This document shows positions 50,629-58,610 of a stretch of DNA of 64,000 bases, one piece after another. The notes below the pieces were generated by a model. It worked only from the letters and a program-made list of their open reading frames with translations. It did not search any database and had not been told where the DNA came from. Position 1 is the stretch's first letter; every line of letters starts with the position of its first letter. Location of the stretch: NCBI RefSeq assembly GCF_007830125.1, contig NZ_VLLG01000003.1, positions 1,691,115 to 1,755,114 on the forward strand, in the 5' to 3' direction. The stretch is from Chitinophaga japonensis. Its GTDB lineage: Bacteria > Bacteroidota > Bacteroidia > Chitinophagales > Chitinophagaceae. The translations under genes and the position numbers were made by a program.

Positions 50629-52164
50629 ATGATCTTGTTATATATCATACTGATCCCGGTGCTGGGCGCTTTGCTGTCCTGGCTGACAGCAGCCAGGAAC
50701 ACTGCGCTTTGTCGCTGGATAGCCCTGTGCAGCCTGCTGCTGGACCTGGGGATCGTAACGGCGATATGGCTGGGCAACGGCGCTGCGGAAAACGGCTGGC
50801 TGTACCACCTGCAGGCGCCGTGGATCCCGCAGTTCGGCATCAGCCTGCACCTGGCCATGGACGGGCTGAGCCTGGTGATGCTGGCGCTTACCTTTTTCCT
50901 GGGCGCGCTGGCGGTGCTGATCTCCTGGCGGGAGATCACCACAAAAACAGGGTTCTTTCATTTCAACCTGCTGTTCGTGATCACGGGCATTGCCGGCGTT
51001 TTCCTGACCATGGACCTTTTCCTGTTCTATTTCTTCTGGGAGGTGATGCTGATACCCATGTACTTCCTGATCGGCATATGGGGGCATGAGCGCCGGGAAT
51101 ACGCCGCCTACAAATTCTTCATCTTTACGCAGGCGGGCGGGCTGCTGATGCTGCTGTCCATACTGGCGCTGTACTTTGTGCACGCCAGTAACACCGGCGT
51201 ATACACGTTCAATTATTTCGAGCTGCTGAACACCCCCATGGAACGTACCCTGGCCATGTGGCTGATGCTGGGCTTCCTGGTGGCTTTCCTGGTAAAGCTG
51301 CCCGCGGTGCCTTTCCATACCTGGCTGCCGGATGCACATACAGAAGCGCCCACGGCCGGCAGCGTAGTACTGGCGGGGCTGTTGTTGAAAACGGGGGCTT
51401 ATGGCATTTTACGTTTTGTATTACCCCTATTCCCCGCAGCATCCCAGGAGTTCGCGCCCTGGGCCATGCTGCTGGGGGTGGCGGGCATCCTCTACGGCGG
51501 ACAACTGGCGTTTGCGCAGCCGGATTTTAAGCGCCTGATCGCCTATACGAGCGTAAGCCATATGGGCTTTGTGTTGCTGGGCGCCTTTGCCTTCAACGAG
51601 CTGGCCTACCAGGGCGTAGTGATGCAGATGATCACGCACGGCATCAGCACCGGCGCGCTGTTCATGCTGGCCGGCGTATTGTATGAGCGCATCCATACCC
51701 GCGAGCTGAGCCGCATGGGCGGCCTGTGGCCGGTGCTGCCGGGCATGGGCACCGTGACCATGATATTTGTGATGGCCTCCCTGGGGCTGCCGGGGCTGGG
51801 CAATTTCATCGCGGAGTTCCTGGTGCTGCTGGGCAGTTGGCAGGCCAACCGCTTACTAACGGTGCTGGCTGCACTGGGACTGGTAGTAGCCACGGTATAT
51901 TCCCTGCGCATTATGCAGAAAGTTTTCTTCGGGCAAACGGAGCGGCAGTACACCCTGCCGGACCTGGGCCTGCGCGAGTGGCTGATTATGGCCCCGCTGG
52001 TGCTGGTGATCCTTTGGCTGGGTGTATACCCGCAACCGGTGCTGAAAACAGTAACGCCGAACACGGAAAATGAAAGCGTAAAGCAGAAAGCTGAAAGCAA
52101 AAAGCCGACCGCAGGGAATTTATTCGCGCCAAACAGCTTTCAGCATAAAAAACAACCGTTATGA
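50629..52164 (+). CDS. nuoM: NADH-quinone oxidoreductase subunit M, C-terminus altered by a repeat
   Basis: Second antiporter-like subunit of complex I. 511 residues. Core signatures: WEVMLIPMYFLIGIWG, FHTWLPDAHTEAPTAGSVVLAGLLLKTGAYG and SHMGFVLLGAFAFNE. The last membrane segment ends near residue 470; the final 35 codons (from about 52060) contain 7-base units GAAAGCN in tandem and translate into a hydrophilic tail rich in Lys and Glu (ESVKQKAESKKP) unlike the family. It overlaps nuoN by four bases (ATGA). The tail is seen directly; that it arose by insertion is inference. Confidence 0.93.
   Translation: MILLYIILIPVLGALLSWLTAARNTALCRWIALCSLLLDLGIVTAIWLGNGAAENGWLYHLQAPWIPQFGISLHLAMDGLSLVMLALTFFLGALAVLISWREITTKTGFFHFNLLFVITGIAGVFLTMDLFLFYFFWEVMLIPMYFLIGIWGHERREYAAYKFFIFTQAGGLLMLLSILALYFVHASNTGVYTFNYFELLNTPMERTLAMWLMLGFLVAFLVKLPAVPFHTWLPDAHTEAPTAGSVVLAGLLLKTGAYGILRFVLPLFPAASQEFAPWAMLLGVAGILYGGQLAFAQPDFKRLIAYTSVSHMGFVLLGAFAFNELAYQGVVMQMITHGISTGALFMLAGVLYERIHTRELSRMGGLWPVLPGMGTVTMIFVMASLGLPGLGNFIAEFLVLLGSWQANRLLTVLAALGLVVATVYSLRIMQKVFFGQTERQYTLPDLGLREWLIMAPLVLVILWLGVYPQPVLKTVTPNTENESVKQKAESKKPTAGNLFAPNSFQHKKQPL
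52072..52144. repeat. Heptad element inside the 3' end of nuoM, GAAAGCN family
   Basis: Five tandem 7-base units (GAAAGCG, TAAAGCA, GAAAGCT, GAAAGCA, AAAAGCC; 52072-52106), a loop, then AGCTTTCAGC (52135-52144) as a short inverse arm. The only element of this kind that lies in a reading frame; the frame stays open through it. Confidence 0.8.
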
Positions 52165-53600
52165 CATTCAACGATCTTTTAAGCCTGGGACCTTTGCTGA
52201 ACATTGCCGGCGCATCCGTACTGGCCATGCTGCTGGTGGCCATCTGGCGCAATCACCGGCTGGTATATTATTTTACCGTGCTGGCCTACCTGCTGGCGCT
52301 GATGTCTGTAGTGCCCGTAGCCAGGCTGCTGCCGCATGAAATACCCCCGCTGGTGGTGATTGACCTGTTTGCGCTGTTCAACAGCGGCGCCATTGTGGGG
52401 TCGGGGCTGATCATTGTACTATTGTCCTACAACTATTTCGAGGAGCGGGAGGAGCGCAAGGAAGAATATTACCTGCTGCTGCTGCTGGCTACGGCGGGGG
52501 CGCTGGTGCTGGTGATCAGCCGGCACTTCATGTCGCTGTTCCTGGGGCTGGAAATGTTGAGCATCAGCCTGTACGGGCTGATTGCGTACCTGCGTGCACG
52601 GGAGCGCTCCGATGAAGCCGGCATCAAGTACCTGATACTCGCCGCCTTATCCTCCGCTTTCCTGCTGTTTGGCATGGCGCTGGTATACGGCTTTACCGGG
52701 CATATGGATTTTCCCGGCATCGGCGCTTACCTGCGGGAGACGGAAACCCTGCCGGTATCCGTGATCGCGGGTTTCGGGCTGATGCTGATCGGCATCGGGT
52801 TCAAGCTGGGCGTAGTGCCGTTCCATATGTGGGCGCCGGACATTTACGAGGGCGCGCCGCTGCCGGTAACAGCCTTTGTGGCCACCATCTCCAAGGGCGG
52901 CGTGCTGGTGCTGCTGATCCGGTTTTACCAGGACGTTAATGGGAAGGAATACACGATGCTGTGGTGGATCATGGCCATTATCGCGGTGATCTCCATGTTT
53001 GCCGGCAACTGGCTGGCCCTTACGCAGCAGAACATCAAGCGCCTGCTGGCCTATTCATCTATCGCACACCTGGGGTACCTGCTGGTGGGCTTCCTGTCGG
53101 GGGCGCAGTCGGGGCTGGAAGCCATCGCCTTTTACCTGGTGGCGTATTTTGTGACCAGCATCGGGGCTTTCGGCGTGCTGATCGTGATGAGCAGCAGCGT
53201 GCAGGATGCGGAAACCGTGGAGGACTACCGGGGCCTGTTCTGGCGCTATCCCTGGGTAGCGCTGGTATTTACCGTGATGCTGCTGTCCCTGGCCGGCATA
53301 CCGCTTACGGCGGGGTTTATCGGCAAGTTCTATATCGTGATGGCCGGCGTGGACGGGGAACGCTGGTTCCTGCTGATCATGCTTGTCATTAACAGCGTAA
53401 TAGGTCTGTACTATTATATCCGTATTATCGCTATGATGTTCCGCACTTCGGAAACGCCCCTGCGCACTTATATCAAGCCGGCCCTGCCCCTGGCGGGCAA
53501 TATAACCCTGGGCCTGCTGGTAGTGGTGCTGATAGGGTTGGGCGTGTATCCCACCCGCATGATGCAATTGATCCAGGAGATGATGACGCTGATCAAATGA
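52161..53600 (+). CDS. nuoN: NADH-quinone oxidoreductase subunit N
   Basis: Third antiporter-like subunit of complex I and last gene of the operon. 479 residues, about 14 membrane segments. Signatures: LGLEMLSISLYGLIAYLR (about 129-146), KLGVVPFHMWAPDIYEGAPLPVTAFVATISK (about 214-244) and LLAYSSIAHLGYLLVGF. Starts four bases inside nuoM. It ends four bases before the convergent gene at 53605; no terminator hairpin is visible in that gap. Confidence 0.95.
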   Translation: MTFNDLLSLGPLLNIAGASVLAMLLVAIWRNHRLVYYFTVLAYLLALMSVVPVARLLPHEIPPLVVIDLFALFNSGAIVGSGLIIVLLSYNYFEEREERKEEYYLLLLLATAGALVLVISRHFMSLFLGLEMLSISLYGLIAYLRARERSDEAGIKYLILAALSSAFLLFGMALVYGFTGHMDFPGIGAYLRETETLPVSVIAGFGLMLIGIGFKLGVVPFHMWAPDIYEGAPLPVTAFVATISKGGVLVLLIRFYQDVNGKEYTMLWWIMAIIAVISMFAGNWLALTQQNIKRLLAYSSIAHLGYLLVGFLSGAQSGLEAIAFYLVAYFVTSIGAFGVLIVMSSSVQDAETVEDYRGLFWRYPWVALVFTVMLLSLAGIPLTAGFIGKFYIVMAGVDGERWFLLIMLVINSVIGLYYYIRIIAMMFRTSETPLRTYIKPALPLAGNITLGLLVVVLIGLGVYPTRMMQLIQEMMTLIK

Positions 53601-53604
53601 GGTG

Positions 53605-54063
53605 CTAACGGTAATGTTTATGCGCCAGTAATGCCACCGGCAACCCGATCATGACCATGAGGATGGCCATGCCGAGCAGGGAAGGCCCCAGGCGCAGCGG
53701 CGCCTGCGGAAACCCGGACAGGGGCAGCACCACCAGGTTCATGATCATCCATACCAGGATGCCGTACAGCAGCCCGTTCAGCACGGGGTATCTTTTCAGG
53801 AAAGGCAGGTGGGGGTAAACCAGGAAATAGCCGGCGGTAAAAGCGAATGCAATGATATAGTGGAAGAGCAGCCCGGTTAGCACCATAGCGGTTCCACCGG
53901 AAAAGGCCTGCCGCCCGAACACGCCGCTGGCAATGCCCTGCAGCAGGCGGGCGGCCGTTACTTTGTGCAGGATGACCGCGTATACGATAACAGCGGTCAG
54001 TATATCCAATGTGCCGGCTATTAGCCCGGTTCTTGCAATAGCGCCTGGAAGGGATAATGACAT
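53605..54063 (-). CDS. Conserved membrane protein, four segments
   Basis: A 152-residue integral membrane protein with four segments (GLIAGTLDILTAVIVYAVIL; MVLTGLLFHYIIAFAFTAGYFLVYP; VLNGLLYGILVWMIMNLVVLPL; LLGMAILMVMIGLPVALLAH). I know similar sequences only as unannotated proteins. The frame extends to 54291; ATG 54063 (MSLSLPGAIARTGL) is chosen because the extra part is hydrophilic and overlaps a promoter-like site. It is isolated and convergent with nuoN. Confidence 0.7.
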   Translation of the reverse strand: MSLSLPGAIARTGLIAGTLDILTAVIVYAVILHKVTAARLLQGIASGVFGRQAFSGGTAMVLTGLLFHYIIAFAFTAGYFLVYPHLPFLKRYPVLNGLLYGILVWMIMNLVVLPLSGFPQAPLRLGPSLLGMAILMVMIGLPVALLAHKHYR

Positions 54064-54198
54064 ATGATCAGGTTTTAAAACAGCATGGTTCCCGTGCGGA
54101 TCCAGATTTTGTTGTGAGTGCAGGTGGTTACCCGCTCCCATGTTCCCCCAACACCTGGCGGAAGGAGAGATGTTGAGGGCATTGACTGTTTTACCGTA

Positions 54199-54206
54199 CA
54201 AAAGTA
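54199..54206 (-). promoter_or_regulatory. -7 promoter element upstream of the membrane protein
   Basis: TACTTTTG on the minus strand, an exact TAnnTTTG, 136 bases before the ATG at 54063. The implied leader (54064-54192) holds no clear structure. The -33 part is not convincing. Confidence 0.35.
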
Positions 54207-54329
54207 AGGAACCATCGCTGCTGCCGGCCGGCAATTCAACCGGGAACAGGGCAGGGTGTCCGTAAGGCAGGTTGAAGGGCCGGTAAGGCATTGGGCCGCT
54301 GCAAAGCGACGGTGGTTGGTTGGAAACGG

Positions 54330-54563
54330 TCAGCGGGATACCAGGTGCTGCCCGGTGCCGGCAAATATGATCCCGTCAATATCTTCTATAGTGCTGACGC
54401 TTAACAGTGATGCGAACTGCATAGGGATGGGAGAGCACATCCAGGTGCCTCCTTTCAGTACAACCCCGAAGGCGGTATTTCCTATTGCTATCCTGTAGTA
54501 TTTGTTTGCTTCGAGAAAGGAAAAACCAAGTTCAATAAGCCTTTCGGGTGTGATCGGTTCCAT
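54330..54563 (-). CDS. Hypothetical small protein
   Basis: 77 residues, soluble and neutral (MEPITPERLIELGF at the start, GIIFAGTGQHLVSR at the end). The pattern of alternating hydrophobic residues suggests a compact alpha-beta fold. I have seen similar short proteins only as hypothetical. It is divergent from the 284-residue hypothetical at 54632 across an AT-rich 68-base gap with TATATTTA-like sequences on both strands. Confidence 0.55.
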   Translation of the reverse strand: MEPITPERLIELGFSFLEANKYYRIAIGNTAFGVVLKGGTWMCSPIPMQFASLLSVSTIEDIDGIIFAGTGQHLVSR

Positions 54564-54631
54564 GTATTATATTTTTCGTAAATATAATAAGTTCCCGGGG
54601 AAGTATGCAGGAATATATTTAAATTACTGCT

Positions 54632-55486
54632 ATGCAGCATGCTCAACATTCTTCCCACGAAACCCGGCCCCAGGCCCGCGCCATTGCAACCACCCCGGGG
54701 AGCGCCGGTAAATCAATGCCCGCCGTACTGCCCGGACCAGCGGTAGCACAATTGAAGCCAGCCACCTGGAAGCTGCTGGTCGTGATCAAAAAAAAGGACA
54801 AGGTGCTGAATAAAAAAATGGCAGATATTATTTATGATGATGAAACCAGTATTGCAGTAAGCGATATACAGCGGCAACTGGAAAATTTTGAGGGAGGCTT
54901 CTATCATGTGATCATGCATTACACAAGGGCAACCGCTACCAACAGTGCGGTCAAAAACAGCAATACAAAGATTGGACCGGACCAGATAAAGGCGAACGGC
55001 CAGTTTTTCCTGGCGGAGTTACAAATCGCGGATGACCGTGAAGTGTTGGAGCAGCTAAGGAATGAGAAAAAGGCAAGGCCACCGGAAGTAATAAAGAAAG
55101 CTGCCCTGCAAGGGATCATAGAGGCCCATGGATTTACCAGTATTGTTACCGCCAACCATATTGATAATGCCAGAAAGGACACCGGTGAGGAGAACAACGG
55201 CGTAAAAGAACAGCAGGTGCAACAGGTAATAGGCAAGACCTTGTTCATCGATCCTCTTTTCAGCCCCCCCGGAGCGGAAAACCAGTATCATGACATCCTT
55301 GCCAGACAAGGTGCAGCAGTATCCGCCAGTAACGTAGCAGGTTTCCCATTCTACCTGGTTGCTGGAAGCGGCGTTACGCTGGGTGTTCTGGCTGCCTGCG
55401 TTTATACCGATGAGGTGAATAGCCTGGGCGTTGCAGTAAAACACTATATACACATTGACCGGCCTGACAATGTACTGGAAGAGTAG
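54632..55486 (+). CDS. Hypothetical protein with a Pro/Ala-rich N-terminus
   Basis: 284 residues, no signal peptide. A flexible N-terminus (SSHETRPQARAIATTPGSAG, then PAVAQLKPATWKL) leads to a mixed alpha-beta region with many charged residues and a C-terminal part containing VAGFPFYLVAGSGVTLGVLAACVY, the most hydrophobic stretch. The PxxxQLK motif after a disordered start is reminiscent of proteins associated with DUF4157 peptidases and contractile injection cargo, but that is a weak resemblance. Base composition is visibly more AT-rich than neighbouring genes and codon use differs, so recent acquisition is possible. Nothing nearby explains its role. Confidence 0.55.
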   Translation: MQHAQHSSHETRPQARAIATTPGSAGKSMPAVLPGPAVAQLKPATWKLLVVIKKKDKVLNKKMADIIYDDETSIAVSDIQRQLENFEGGFYHVIMHYTRATATNSAVKNSNTKIGPDQIKANGQFFLAELQIADDREVLEQLRNEKKARPPEVIKKAALQGIIEAHGFTSIVTANHIDNARKDTGEENNGVKEQQVQQVIGKTLFIDPLFSPPGAENQYHDILARQGAAVSASNVAGFPFYLVAGSGVTLGVLAACVYTDEVNSLGVAVKHYIHIDRPDNVLEE

Positions 55487-55491
55487 GGGAG

Positions 55492-56202
55492 CTACGACTG
55501 TTCCAACACGCTTATCACCAGCTCCTTATAGCTCCTGCCAATGGGTATCTCCTTGCCGTTGATCTCCACATCCGTGGCGGTAAAGGCGTCTATCTTGTCT
55601 TTTGCCACAATAAAGGAGCGATGCACGCGCAGGAAATTGTTCCGGGCCAGCAGCTCTTCTATCTGCCCCAACTGGAATTTGGTGAGGATGCTTTTATCAC
55701 GGGTCACAATACGGATGTATTCTTTCATGCTTTCGATATAGAGGATCTCGTCCAGGCATACCTTTACTCTTTTCTTGCTGACGTTAAAGAACAGGTGCGG
55801 CCTTTCGCGGGCGGCGGAAGCGGTATCCGGGGCAGGGGCCGGTGCGGTGGGCTGCTTCAGTTTGTTCACCGCCATGAGGAAGCGGCTGAACTCTATGGGC
55901 TTCAGCAGGTAATCCACCACGTTCAGCTCGTAGCCTTGCAGGGCATACTCCTGGTAGGCGGAGGTGATAATGACCTGGGGCGGGTTTTTAAGGGCTTTTA
56001 CAAAGTCGAAGCCTTTCAGCTTGGGCAGGTGTATATCCAGGAAAACGAGGTCTATCGTTTCTTTTTGCAGCATTTCCATGGCATAGATGGCATCGCTGCA
56101 AACGCCTTTCAGCAGCAGGAAAGGCACCTGCCGGATATAATCTTCCAGCACTTCGGCCGCCAGCGGCTCGTCCTCCACGATGATACAGCTATATTTTTGC
56201 AT
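55492..56202 (-). CDS. LytTR-family response regulator
   Basis: 236 residues: receiver domain (1-118; EDEPLA and phospho-Asp55 in LVFLDIHLPKLKGFDFV) and LytTR DNA-binding domain (about 138-235; FFNVSKKRVKVCLDEILYIESMKEYI and FLRVHRSFIV). Its start lies 14 bases inside the kinase gene, so the pair is translationally coupled. Same architecture as 25288-26016 but clearly a different paralogue. Target unknown; it is beside a mannan-type polysaccharide locus but transcribed as its own unit. Confidence 0.93.
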   Translation of the reverse strand: MQKYSCIIVEDEPLAAEVLEDYIRQVPFLLLKGVCSDAIYAMEMLQKETIDLVFLDIHLPKLKGFDFVKALKNPPQVIITSAYQEYALQGYELNVVDYLLKPIEFSRFLMAVNKLKQPTAPAPAPDTASAARERPHLFFNVSKKRVKVCLDEILYIESMKEYIRIVTRDKSILTKFQLGQIEELLARNNFLRVHRSFIVAKDKIDAFTATDVEINGKEIPIGRSYKELVISVLEQS

Positions 56203-57256
56203 GACTGTCCAGGTTGATGATGAGATGCACGCAGAAACGGTTGTGCCGGTTCTGCACTTCCAGTTTGTATTCCTTGTACATCAGCTCCAGTTGCCTTCTT
56301 ACGTTGCCCAGCCCGATGTTGTCCGTAATGGCCTGCCCGTTGCCATTCTCGTTGGTGTTCTCGATGTGGAAGGTGAGCACGCCTTCCTGTAATTTCAGGT
56401 CAATATAAATAAAAGCGTCCAAACGGGATTCGCTAACGCCGTGCTTGAATGCATTTTCCACGAAGGGCAGCAACAGCAGGGGCGCCACAGGATAGGCGCC
56501 ATTGTCCACGTCTTTCCGGAAAGTAATGCGGAGCCGTTCATTGTACCGGATCTTTTCCAGCTCCAGGTAATCGTCCAGCATCCTGATCTCGTCGGCCACG
56601 GGTATGAAGCGCTTGCCGGTTTCGTAAAGTATGAAGCGGAGCAGCTTGGACAGCTTCATGACGATCTCCGCGGTGTCGTCGGATTTTTTGCGGGCCAGTA
56701 CATAGATGTTGTTCAGCGTATTGAAGAGAAAGTGCGGGTTGGTCTGGTTGCGCAGGTACTTCAGCTCTGTTTCCAGCTTTTCCTTTACCAGGTTCTTTTC
56801 CCGTTCCTTGCCTTTCAGTTGTACGCGGAGCAGGTGCAGGGTAACGGCGGTGCCGCTTACAAAGCCGGTATCCATCATGGACAGCAGCAGGGAAGAGGGA
56901 TACAGCAAAGGTTTGGCCTGTAAAAGACCGTGATATATCTGCGGGTAGATGAAGTAGTTGAAGACGACCCTGTACAGGAACAGCGTGATGGCCAGCGCCA
57001 CGGCTATTTTGACGGCTTCCAGCCAGGGCCGGCCGTTCTCCTGCAGTAACCGGGGCAGGGATGAATACATGACGAAATACGTGAACAGTATTTTGGGAAC
57101 GCCCACCGCCACGGCGGCCTCCAGCGCCATCCTGAAACGGGTGGGCTCCGGGATGCCTGGCAGGGCCGGACCTACCCACAGGAATTCCAGCAGGGAGTCC
57201 TGGAGCAGGTACACCACCCAGAATAAAATATGCAGTAATAACCGTTTGACGTTCAT
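56189..57256 (-). CDS. LytS-type sensor histidine kinase
   Basis: 355 residues: four membrane segments (about 5-150), coiled coil (REKNLVKEKLETELKYL), then the His_kinase domain with the phospho-acceptor in QTNPHFLFNTLNNIY and the ATPase motifs LLPFVENAFKHG and IGLGNVRRQLELM. The open frame can start at a TTG (57265) but ATG 57256 is used. No periplasmic sensor domain is visible. It overlaps its response regulator by 14 bases. A 181-base gap with an octad element separates it from the GH76 gene. Confidence 0.92.
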   Translation of the reverse strand: MNVKRLLLHILFWVVYLLQDSLLEFLWVGPALPGIPEPTRFRMALEAAVAVGVPKILFTYFVMYSSLPRLLQENGRPWLEAVKIAVALAITLFLYRVVFNYFIYPQIYHGLLQAKPLLYPSSLLLSMMDTGFVSGTAVTLHLLRVQLKGKEREKNLVKEKLETELKYLRNQTNPHFLFNTLNNIYVLARKKSDDTAEIVMKLSKLLRFILYETGKRFIPVADEIRMLDDYLELEKIRYNERLRITFRKDVDNGAYPVAPLLLLPFVENAFKHGVSESRLDAFIYIDLKLQEGVLTFHIENTNENGNGQAITDNIGLGNVRRQLELMYKEYKLEVQNRHNRFCVHLIINLDSHAKI

Positions 57257-57340
57257 GCGATCCAAAAATCGTAAAAAACACGGTTATTACTGCATAAAGG
57301 GAATGAATGACGGGTTGCGGCTGACGAAAAGCAGGAAATA

Positions 57341-57441
57341 ATGTGCGGATGTGCAGATATGCAAATGTGCAGATGTAATGCGGCGAAGGAATGAATGGTC
57401 CATCATTTGCACACCTGCACATTTGCATATTCGCACATCAG
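57341..57441. repeat. Octad inverted-repeat element, ATGTGCRG family
   Basis: Left arm 57341-57375 with four exact 8-base units (ATGTGCGG, ATGTGCAG, ATATGCAA, ATGTGCAG); right arm 57403-57441, the inverse, also in 8-base steps. The stop codon TGA of the GH76 gene (57440-57438) is the start of the right arm read on the minus strand (TGATGTGCG). Confidence 0.88.
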
Positions 57442-58583
57442 TCATTCAGCTCCGCTACTGCTTCCAGCAACATGGCGCCACTGAGCTGGGTAGTAAGGTC
57501 CGTGGTGGTGGCCATGCTGGTCCAGTTGGTGCTGAAGAGCACCTGCGGACGGGAGGTGCCTTTGAGCCAGAGCGTTTCCGCGTTCAGTTGCAGGAAGCTG
57601 GTAAACTTCGATCTATCCGTGCTGCTGAGGTTACCGTCCGTTATCAGCAGCATGAGGTAGCGCACCAGGATGCCTTTGAACAGGCCGCCGTCGCCGCCGC
57701 CTTCATCCTTCAGGATATTGTTGCTGGTGAAATCGCCGCCCAGGGCGTTGTTGGCGGTCTTCAGCGCATCATTGAGGTAGCCCTGCTCGCCGGTGAGCTT
57801 GTACAGTTCTACGCCCGCGCCTATGAAAACGCCCTGGTTGTAGGTGAACCGCCAGTTCTTGTCTATGGCGCCGTTGCCTTCCCGGTTAATACCGTCCCAT
57901 ACCAGGCCGGTAGCGGGATCTACCAGGGTGTTTTTCTGCCACTGGTAGATCTTGCGGGCCCACTCCAGGTCCGCGGGGTCCTGGGTTACCTGGTACATGC
58001 GGCAGGCAATGATACAGGCAGGCGCATTGGCCGGCGTGTTCTTGTAGTTCCTGCTTTTGTCTTTGTTCCAGTGAATGCCGCCGCCCCAAACGTCGTCCCA
58101 GCCGCCTTTGATATCATTCCACAGCAGTTGTGCGGTGGTCTTATACCGGTCGTCGGCGGTGGTTTCAAAGGCGCGGAGGCAGGCCAGCGCCATCCACTCC
58201 ATGTCATCGTAGAAATGATTGATGTAGGTGTCTCCGTTCTTTGCTTTCATTCCTTCCAGCAGCTCGCCCATGCGGGTCTTCACGTTGTCGTCCCCGCTGC
58301 GCAGGTAGGCGTCCGTGAGCAGGTCCAGCGCATGGGCATTGGGCCAGTAGTTGAACGTGTTGTCGCCGGCGTTGTTCTTGTTAAAATATTTTTCACTGGC
58401 ATTATAGAAGTTGCCCAGCAGGGATGTGAGCGAAGAGTCCGCGATCAGCGGCCAGTCAAACTGGTAGACCGCTTTGCCCGCGCCGGGGCCGGGACCGTCA
58501 TCTATCGGCTCTTTGAGGCAGGAACTGCAGCAGGCACTTACCAGCAGCATACAGGATATCAGTAAACGATGCGAAAAAGTCAT
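57438..58583 (-). CDS. GH76 alpha-1,6-mannanase-like lipoprotein
   Basis: A 381-residue glycoside hydrolase of family 76, endo-acting on the alpha-1,6-mannan backbone as in fungal cell walls or mycobacterial glycans. Signal peptide with lipidation at Cys18, Cys19 or Cys22 (SACCSSC), so it probably sits on the cell surface. The catalytic Asp pair is Asp126-Asp127 (HFYDDMEW), and WDDVWGGGIHW and NWRFTYNQGVFIGAGVEL are family blocks. The frame extends to 58607; ATG 58583 is the start of the signal peptide. Last gene of the susCDE operon, 28 bases after susE; its location suggests the substrate of the whole locus. Confidence 0.93.
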   Translation of the reverse strand: MTFSHRLLISCMLLVSACCSSCLKEPIDDGPGPGAGKAVYQFDWPLIADSSLTSLLGNFYNASEKYFNKNNAGDNTFNYWPNAHALDLLTDAYLRSGDDNVKTRMGELLEGMKAKNGDTYINHFYDDMEWMALACLRAFETTADDRYKTTAQLLWNDIKGGWDDVWGGGIHWNKDKSRNYKNTPANAPACIIACRMYQVTQDPADLEWARKIYQWQKNTLVDPATGLVWDGINREGNGAIDKNWRFTYNQGVFIGAGVELYKLTGEQGYLNDALKTANNALGGDFTSNNILKDEGGGDGGLFKGILVRYLMLLITDGNLSSTDRSKFTSFLQLNAETLWLKGTSRPQVLFSTNWTSMATTTDLTTQLSGAMLLEAVAELND

Positions 58584-58610
58584 ATTCGGTTGTTTAGCGT
58601 AAAGCAATAT

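Noticed and set aside
54256..54498. An 80-codon plus-strand frame opposite the 77-residue hypothetical.
   Set aside because: The minus-strand frame has a more protein-like composition and a clean ATG next to an AT-rich promoter area; only one can be real.
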